A stretch of 64,000 bases of DNA from Chitinophaga flava (GTDB lineage Bacteria; Bacteroidota; Bacteroidia; Chitinophagales; Chitinophagaceae): the NCBI RefSeq assembly GCF_003308995.1, contig NZ_QFFJ01000002.1:1488001-1552000 (forward strand). Reading direction: 5' to 3'. Below, in pieces: positions 58,351 to 64,000 of the stretch (positions within the stretch are counted from its first letter, which is position 1; every line of letters begins with the position of its first letter). Under the pieces are notes generated by a model. The model made no database searches. It was not told the origin of the DNA and worked only from the letters and a program-made list of their open reading frames with translations. The position numbers and the translations under genes were made by a program.

Positions 58351-60468
58351 TTACTTGGGAAGAAGAAAACCGAATGTAAAACTTGCTTCTATACCGGATA
58401 ACAAAGACCTCAAAAGATAGAAGGAAATAAAACGAGTATGATCAAACTTATAATCTATAATACCTGTACGACGGTCCACAGGCATTGATTTATCCTTATT
58501 CTTAGGAATGATCACATTTTTCAGCATGAAGGATGGAAACTTTGCTATTTTTTTTTGCTGCCCTTTTAATTTGTCCACAACAAGGTTATGGTATTCTCCT
58601 TCAACTTTTCCACTGGCCTTTTCATCATTGAGACTGAATTGAAATGACAAGTTATTAAGCAGCCCGGATTCAATATGAAATTTACCAAGATTTTCTGCGG
58701 ATGAATTTAAGCTGGTAAGATCTAAATTGTCAATTGCTCCGCTGACAGAATAATCTTTACCAGGATTAAATGGTAAATAAACAGACGCCTTGATTGTTCC
58801 TGATCCCATTATAGAACCTTCCATATTCAAGTCCATATGATCCGGATCGGATGGGCCGGGATGGCTGATAAGCGGGGATAGGGAAAGCTGAAGTTTTTCA
58901 ATCTTCAGCAAACCGGTTTGTAATCCGTCTTTGGGAAATTCTTCATACAACAGCGTTGACTCAGTCACCTTGAAATGATGTACCCTGATGTGAATCGGAA
59001 TAGTCTTCAGAAATGCAACCGGTAACGGTTTGTATTGTGATATACGAGGTAATCTTCTGTCCCGGAAAATATTGATATTGCTTCCATTTATCCATATTTG
59101 TTCCGCTATTATTTTTTGTTGAAAGCACTTGATGATATCCAGTTTGGTGATAGTGACGCCGGAAATGGTAGCATCAACAACATCTATCTGGTGTCCTGCT
59201 TTCTGTCCCATCCCCAACTTGTCGTATTGCGGGCTAATCTTCAGCGAAGTAGCTTGCAGTGTTCCTTTATGATCAATATCCAGTTTGTTTATTTGAATGT
59301 TCTGATAGGTGCCGGGAATAACTGCATGAATATCGGATAGGGCACAGGTGAGCGTTTTAAAATGAATGTCATTATTGCTGAAAAGACTATCTGTTATATT
59401 GATTCTTACTTTATCCATTTCAGTATTACCATCTAGTTTTAATTGGGCTCCTGTTGTTTCTTCATAAGCGATGGAAGCGTGATGCATCCTGAATAAATCT
59501 GTTCGTACAGCTAAAAGAATTTGTTTTAGATCAATAAAAAGAAAAGACCGGGATAGCGCTTTTGCCTCCATAGTTTCAGTATAGATGTTAAAAGCAGGGT
59601 TATTAAAAATTACTTTTTCGGCCTCCAGCTTTTTATCAAACAATTTCCGGATATCCGGTTTTTGGATGGATATGTTAGCAATGTTTGACTCAATGTATAA
59701 GGGCTGGTTGTCTGTTTTCCTGAAAAAGTCTGATTTATTGTATTGTGGTATCAGTTTGAAGGAATTGATCTCGAGTATTCCCCGGGGGCTATCTATGGTT
59801 AACTGCTTTATCATCAGCGTATGATAAGCATTCGGTATGGCGTAATTGATTTCGGATAAACTGCATTTGATAGCACCGAAATGAAAGTTATCGGTAGTGA
59901 ATGTTTTCTTTACATCATTTATATTGATATCATCAATACCAATTTTTCCCTTTAACAGTAGCTTATTGTCCTGATCAGTATGTTCCCATATATGGATAGG
60001 GGTTAGTTCAAAATGGTTGACCGATATACTTTTGAAAGGCGCCTGCGCAAACAGATGCTTTTGTGCAGTATCTTTTTTATTCATTAAGAACCGGTCCAGA
60101 TTCACTTCTCCATTACTGAGTTTTACATTGTTGATGGAAAGTGTCCGGCGAAACAGCATCAGCAGAAAATTGACCCCATTCAGTTCTACTGTTACAAAAT
60201 GAAAGGAATGCTGATGTTGCAGCTTGTTACTGTCCGGGATATAATCTATGGTAAGATTGTTCAATGAAAGGGATGAAGTAAGAAGATTACTTTTGATGGA
60301 TGAAAAATTGACTTTTAGCTCAGGGGAAAGATGATGCAGTTTTTCACTGACCTGATGCTGAATGATCCGGTTTAAAATAACATTTGCCGTAGCCAGTATA
60401 AAAAGTATTCCGATGCCACCATATATGAGCATCAACCATTTCCGGGATATTTTAGAGGATCTTAGCAT
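58351..60468 (-). CDS. AsmA-like envelope protein
   Basis: 705 residues. One N-terminal membrane helix (about 12-32, LIYGGIGILFILATANVIL) is followed by a very long beta-rich periplasmic part with repeated FKSISVNHFELTPI, IRVHHFKVTESTLLYEE and KIEKLQLSLSPL units. These are the strands of an AsmA/DUF748-type groove. The C-terminus (TGIIDYKFDHTRFISFYLLR, then SLLSGIEASFTFGF) is the conserved end of these Bacteroidota proteins. AsmA-like proteins bridge the periplasm and are linked to lipid transport or outer-membrane homeostasis; that role is inferred. It is divergent from the transglutaminase-like gene (187 bp between starts). Confidence 0.72.
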   Translation of the reverse strand: MLRSSKISRKWLMLIYGGIGILFILATANVILNRIIQHQVSEKLHHLSPELKVNFSSIKSNLLTSSLSLNNLTIDYIPDSNKLQHQHSFHFVTVELNGVNFLLMLFRRTLSINNVKLSNGEVNLDRFLMNKKDTAQKHLFAQAPFKSISVNHFELTPIHIWEHTDQDNKLLLKGKIGIDDININDVKKTFTTDNFHFGAIKCSLSEINYAIPNAYHTLMIKQLTIDSPRGILEINSFKLIPQYNKSDFFRKTDNQPLYIESNIANISIQKPDIRKLFDKKLEAEKVIFNNPAFNIYTETMEAKALSRSFLFIDLKQILLAVRTDLFRMHHASIAYEETTGAQLKLDGNTEMDKVRINITDSLFSNNDIHFKTLTCALSDIHAVIPGTYQNIQINKLDIDHKGTLQATSLKISPQYDKLGMGQKAGHQIDVVDATISGVTITKLDIIKCFQQKIIAEQIWINGSNINIFRDRRLPRISQYKPLPVAFLKTIPIHIRVHHFKVTESTLLYEEFPKDGLQTGLLKIEKLQLSLSPLISHPGPSDPDHMDLNMEGSIMGSGTIKASVYLPFNPGKDYSVSGAIDNLDLTSLNSSAENLGKFHIESGLLNNLSFQFSLNDEKASGKVEGEYHNLVVDKLKGQQKKIAKFPSFMLKNVIIPKNKDKSMPVDRRTGIIDYKFDHTRFISFYLLRSLLSGIEASFTFGFLLPK

Positions 60469-60655
60469 CAGCCCGTCAACATTATATGTTGTTTCTTATC
60501 TTTTACACCCGGTTGTTAATGATTGTTGAATATGTTTATTTTTATAATATGTTTAGTGTTTCAAATCAGTTTGAAAAATAAATAGAAAGTGAATGCAACT
60601 TTTATCTGCCTCAGTCGTCTTTAGAGAATAATGTATTGTCCGCGTTAAAATCGAT

Positions 60656-61780
60656 ATGCATATGAAATTATCAACTGTACTCGCCCTTTTGGGAATCTTA
60701 CCTGTTTGTACTGTATTTGCCCAGCAGAAACTACCTGTTATCCGCGCCACGTCAACAACAGTCAGCATTAAGGATGGACCCAACTTTAGAAAGAATGCCT
60801 GGACCATTGAACCAGCAACCAAACCCGATATCTATCCTACAACCGCAAAAAGGGTGACTTTCTATACGGATGTGGATTCCATTTCAATCACTGTAAAGCC
60901 AGACCGTCCCCAGGACTTCTATATCCTGCTGAATGGTAAAGACTCTGCCCTGACAAGGGTCCGGTATGAGCCATCCCGGCTGGAGATATTAAAGAAGGCT
61001 AAACAATATAACAATAACGACAAAAGAGAGCTGCCTGCCTTCACCTATCAGCCAGCCAGTGATACAGCCTTAAAGCGTATCCGGCACGATCTTAAACTGG
61101 ATTCCATCGCCGGCACCGGTAACGAAATCTCCCAAATGATCAACCTGATGCAATGGGTGCATAATATCATCCGGCATGATGGCGGCAGCGATAATCCCAC
61201 CCTAAGGAATGCTATCGATATTATCAGTATCTGCGAGAAAGAAAACAGAGGTTTCAACTGCCGCATGATGGCTACCGTACTGAATGAATGTTATCTGGCG
61301 ATGGGCTTCAAATCCCGTTTTGTAACCTGTATGCCCAAAGAACTGAAGTTTAATGACTGTCATGTTATCAACATGGTCTACTCAGAAGAACTGAAAAAAT
61401 GGGTCTGGATGGACCCAACCTTTAATGCATATGTCATGAATGAAAAAGGTGAAATGCTGGGACTGAGAGAAGTACGGGAGCGGCTGATCAGCGGTCAGAC
61501 ACTGATCCTGAATCCAGATGCCAACTGGAACAAGAAGAATTCACAAACCAAAGAAACGTATCTGGATAATTATATGGCCAAAAACCTCTATCGCCTGGAA
61601 TGTCCTGTAGGCAGTATGTATGATACAGAAACAACTGTTGCTGGTAAACAAATCTCCTATATAGAGCTGGTGCCACTCGATGCGCTTAATCAACAGGGCG
61701 AGAAATGGGAAAGTAAAAAGAAGGTTACCTATATTACCAATGTAACCAACAACCCGGACCTTTTCTGGGCCAAACCATAA
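60656..61780 (+). CDS. Exported transglutaminase-like protein
   Basis: 374 residues; start ATG at 60656 or two codons later. A signal peptide (KLSTVLALLGILPVCTVFAQ) precedes a beta domain and then a transglutaminase-like core: catalytic Cys in ENRGFNCRMMATVLNECYLA, His in DCHVINMVYSEE and Asp in WVWMDPTFNAYV. The Cys-His-Asp order is that of the TgpA/LapG-like papain fold. It could act as a cysteine peptidase or an amidase rather than a true cross-linker. It faces the muramidase gene, from which a hairpin separates it. No operon partner is visible. Confidence 0.88.
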   Translation: MHMKLSTVLALLGILPVCTVFAQQKLPVIRATSTTVSIKDGPNFRKNAWTIEPATKPDIYPTTAKRVTFYTDVDSISITVKPDRPQDFYILLNGKDSALTRVRYEPSRLEILKKAKQYNNNDKRELPAFTYQPASDTALKRIRHDLKLDSIAGTGNEISQMINLMQWVHNIIRHDGGSDNPTLRNAIDIISICEKENRGFNCRMMATVLNECYLAMGFKSRFVTCMPKELKFNDCHVINMVYSEELKKWVWMDPTFNAYVMNEKGEMLGLREVRERLISGQTLILNPDANWNKKNSQTKETYLDNYMAKNLYRLECPVGSMYDTETTVAGKQISYIELVPLDALNQQGEKWESKKKVTYITNVTNNPDLFWAKP

Positions 61781-61788
61781 ATTGTTTT

Positions 61789-61828
61789 ACAACAGCTGTG
61801 TCTCCGGGATCAGGGACACAGCTGTTGT
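61789..61828. terminator. Bidirectional terminator between convergent genes
   Basis: ACAACAGCTGTGTC (61789-61802) and GACACAGCTGTTGT (61815-61828) form a perfect 14-bp stem. It starts 9 bp after the transglutaminase-like gene and touches the stop codon of the GH25 gene. A TTTT run precedes the left arm. Confidence 0.7.
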
Positions 61829-63552
61829 CAGTATCCGGCAGTTCCCTGAAATCGGCTGAAAGGTTTATGTGAGCTGCTTTGATGCAGGAATTGATGAAAC
61901 GCCGCCATATCTCCATTAAAGACATCAAAATCCGTATTTTTCGAATCAATCCGGTAAGTATCTTTTTTTTGCCAGAATATATATCCTTTCTCTTTCCATA
62001 AATGTGGCAGCTCCGGCTGCGTTTTTCCATTGTATTCGGCCAGCCAAAGGGAATAAACGGAGAGGTCCGGATTGATGAGATATTCATCTGCAAAGGCCAG
62101 CCCCGTATAGATCACAGGTTTTCTGCCTGTTTTGTTTTCCACATAATTAAGAAAAATAAGCAGATTTTTATTTAATGTAGGGATGTCTGTTGCTGCTTTT
62201 AAACTGCCCTGTTCAATGTCTACAATTGGTGGCATGTCCCATTGTCCGAGTTGGGGCAGCGTGGCCAGAAAGTGCCGTGCCTGCAGCACAGGGTCAACAT
62301 TGTTATGAAAAAAATGATAGGCACCACAGGCGATACCCTTTTGCCGGGCTGTTTTCCAGTTTGAGTTAAAATCGGGATCGGTATATTCATTCCCTTCAGT
62401 GGCTTTGAATATCAGAAAGTGGAAAGTGTCGAGACTGTCCATTTCATTGAGCAGTTTCCCCTGGTATCTTGAAATATCCAGGCCATACACGGTGGTAACG
62501 GGTTTGGTGAGCAGCAGTGGTATGGCTTCTTCTATCAGCTGGTCATCACTTTTAATCATGCTTTCTTCAAGGATATTACCAATAGCGGTGCTGTTCCTGG
62601 TGGCAGTTTGATTGCTCCGCAAAGTGGTGAGTAGTATCAGTAGGAGTGCCAATGTTGCTTTTATCAGTACCAGGCGGTATATGGCTTTTTTGTGTGTATA
62701 GAGAAAGTTTTTGATAGGATTGTTTGACGGAAGTGGCTTGTATGGGTGAACTATTTTGATAGTCCGTGTCTTGGGGCAAAGCACACCTATCGTTCTAGCC
62801 GCCAGTTTGCAGCTGTAGGCATAATCCTGTAACCTGTTTCCGAGCAGGCTGTCGAGTTGTTGTAAATGCTGATAGGCTAACTGGCACTTTAAGGAATGTT
62901 CGTTGGTAAGCGCAGTGAAAGGTATGTTGGCATGCTGCCGGTTCAGCTGTATCACTTTTACAATGATCATATTGTAAACGGTGGCCTCGTCTTTATGTGC
63001 TCCTTTGTCAGACCATTCGGAGAAGATGCTGCAGTATTCCTGTATCCATGATCCGGCAGGACTGTTGTCTGTGGGTTTCCCGTTGAAGTGTTGTCTCAGC
63101 TGATCGTTTATTCCGCATAGGGCAGAGATACTGTTAAAGTACTGTGTTTTCAGCGTTTGGCATTCTGCTGAATAATACGACCAGAAATCGTATAGCCGGT
63201 ACTGTTGGATCATGGTCTGGTCCCGTATCCGCAGTATTTTTTTGATGGTCGCCGGCTTTAAGGCAAGGCTGTGTTTCCGGAGTATGTTGTGGTCCTGCAG
63301 TTCGGGGAGCAGCAGAGATTGGGAACAGAGAAAATCAGTTTGTAATGTTTCTCTGTTCTTTATCTCCAGCTGCTCCCGGCACTGTTGCATCCGGAGATAC
63401 TGTCTGTTACACCATTTCCTGACCAGCTGCAGCCATCCGATGAATTCCCGCATACGTTTTTTATACCGGGTGGTAGTAGTTATTTGGGTGATAAGCAGTA
63501 TGACCAGTATAATGGCTGCTGTTGCTGGTAAAAAAAGGAATGGAATTGTCAT
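61828..63552 (-). CDS. Membrane-anchored GH25-type muramidase
   Basis: 574 residues. An N-terminal membrane helix (about 5-24, FLFLPATAAIILVILLITQI) is followed by a basic, helix-rich section of about 270 residues with several Cys and no recognised fold. A second membrane helix follows (about 293-312, LVLIKATLALLLILLTTL). The last 210 residues form a GH25 lysozyme domain: VYGLDISRYQG, FLIFKATEGNEYTDPDF, CGAYHFFHNNVDPVLQARHF, PPIVDIEQ with the catalytic Asp/Glu pair, KPVIYTG and LWLAEYNG. GH25 enzymes cut beta-1,4 bonds in peptidoglycan. Two helices place the muramidase in the periplasm, tethered to the inner membrane. That is unusual, since most GH25 proteins are secreted, and suggests local wall opening for an assembled machine. 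The partial gene upstream is 11 bp away. Confidence 0.85.
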   Translation of the reverse strand: MTIPFLFLPATAAIILVILLITQITTTTRYKKRMREFIGWLQLVRKWCNRQYLRMQQCREQLEIKNRETLQTDFLCSQSLLLPELQDHNILRKHSLALKPATIKKILRIRDQTMIQQYRLYDFWSYYSAECQTLKTQYFNSISALCGINDQLRQHFNGKPTDNSPAGSWIQEYCSIFSEWSDKGAHKDEATVYNMIIVKVIQLNRQHANIPFTALTNEHSLKCQLAYQHLQQLDSLLGNRLQDYAYSCKLAARTIGVLCPKTRTIKIVHPYKPLPSNNPIKNFLYTHKKAIYRLVLIKATLALLLILLTTLRSNQTATRNSTAIGNILEESMIKSDDQLIEEAIPLLLTKPVTTVYGLDISRYQGKLLNEMDSLDTFHFLIFKATEGNEYTDPDFNSNWKTARQKGIACGAYHFFHNNVDPVLQARHFLATLPQLGQWDMPPIVDIEQGSLKAATDIPTLNKNLLIFLNYVENKTGRKPVIYTGLAFADEYLINPDLSVYSLWLAEYNGKTQPELPHLWKEKGYIFWQKKDTYRIDSKNTDFDVFNGDMAAFHQFLHQSSSHKPFSRFQGTAGY

Positions 63553-63563
63553 AACAGTAGGGG

Positions 63564-64000
63564 TTAGCTGGTTTTGGCGCTAGTGCTGGTACTGGTGCTG
63601 GTGCCACCGGATGTGGTACTGTCATCACCGGAGATGGACAAGTATTTGTTGGGGTAATATTTGGATACCCACATTTCTGCCAACTGTGATCGGGTGATGG
63701 GTTTGAGATAATAGTTGATGGGTACGCCTATTTTGCCGGCTATACATTTGGTTACGTAATCTTCAAAAGCAGTCATCATAGAGTTGACGTCCAGCATTTT
63801 GTTTTTAGCTTCATCGATGGTGGAGAGGCCGGACATGACGCTGTTGATAGTAGATGCTTTCATGGCCTGCATCCGGGCGCCGGTTTGAGCTGTGCTGGCG
63901 GATTGTGCCACAGAGGCATTGTCTGCAGTGGTAGCATTGGCGAGGGAGGCCAGGCTGTTCATCATGTCATCCGGACTGAATTTGGAGAACTGTTTTACAG
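63564..64000 (-). CDS. Partial Ser/Thr/Ala-rich protein cut by the window edge
   Basis: At least 144 residues; the frame is open to base 64000, where upstream codons read VKQFSKFSPDD before the ATG at 63965, so that ATG is probably internal. The visible part has an Ala/Ser-rich helical stretch (NATTADNASVAQSASTAQTG), a helical section (MKASTINSVMSGLSTIDEAK) and PINYYLKPITRSQLAEMWVSKYYPN before a Gly/Ser/Thr tail. No signal peptide or membrane helix is visible and no family is recognised. It lies 11 bp upstream of the membrane-anchored GH25 gene and is likely in one operon with it. Confidence 0.7.
   Translation of the reverse strand, partial: VKQFSKFSPDDMMNSLASLANATTADNASVAQSASTAQTGARMQAMKASTINSVMSGLSTIDEAKNKMLDVNSMMTAFEDYVTKCIAGKIGVPINYYLKPITRSQLAEMWVSKYYPNKYLSISGDDSTTSGGTSTSTSTSAKTS

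Overview
The window looks like chromosomal DNA of a Bacteroidota species, most likely a Chitinophaga-like member of the Chitinophagia. The signs are two very large secreted proteins with type IX secretion (T9SS) C-terminal sorting domains, SprB-type adhesin repeats, a FecI/FecR/TonB signalling set, promoters of the TTTG-N19-TAnnTTTG type, and starts without Shine-Dalgarno sequences. Genus assignment is inference; no rRNA is present.

Left part (1-29.6 kb). The 3' end of a large SF1 helicase with a nuclease-like domain and DUF3320 is followed by an FtsX/MacB-type permease and a T9SS cargo protein of about 1,890 residues. An Rrf2 regulator/DOPA-dioxygenase pair, a zinc-ribbon membrane protein and lipoprotein MsrA run leftward. 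Rightward come a MutS2-like ATPase without Smr domain, an AraC regulator, a complete RND efflux operon (adaptor, HAE-1 pump, outer-membrane channel), then an outer-membrane barrel protein paired with a 1,799-residue SprB-repeat adhesin.

Middle part (29.6-36.4 kb). A tRNA-Ser(TGA) with promoter and terminator is followed by an AT-rich accessory islet: an overlapping pair (putative NlpC/P60- or CHAP-like cysteine hydrolase plus four-helix membrane protein, candidate toxin and immunity), a region without genes, and an alpha/beta hydrolase. Next are a DHA2 multidrug exporter divergent from an AraC regulator, and a DUF2268-like zinc protease.

RiPP locus (36.5-46.7 kb), the main point of interest. 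Three homologous precursor peptides (69, 73 and 75 aa) share a leader and a CHxT...ID(H/Y)E core. Two of them head a leftward operon: ATP-grasp ligase (GwsG), an uncatalogued 66-aa protein, a SPASM-domain protein (GwsS) without a radical-SAM cysteine motif, a C39-peptidase ABC exporter, an HlyD-type adaptor and an HExxH protein resembling peptide beta-hydroxylases. A terminator-like hairpin separates the precursors from the enzymes. An aldo/keto reductase gene is divergent from the operon, and the third precursor lies beyond it with a DUF6624 protein. The combination suggests an ester- or amide-crosslinked peptide (graspetide-like) with extra tailoring.

Right part (46.9-64 kb). A TPR protein; a leftward regulon of sigma factor, FecR, TonB receptor with STN domain and two lipoproteins in place of SusD; a small secreted protein made of four 19-residue repeats; a lipoprotein fusing an M57-type HEIGH metallopeptidase to a seven-bladed PLL-like lectin propeller; an AsmA-like protein; a transglutaminase-like protein; a membrane-anchored GH25 muramidase; and a partial Ser/Thr/Ala-rich protein running off the right edge.
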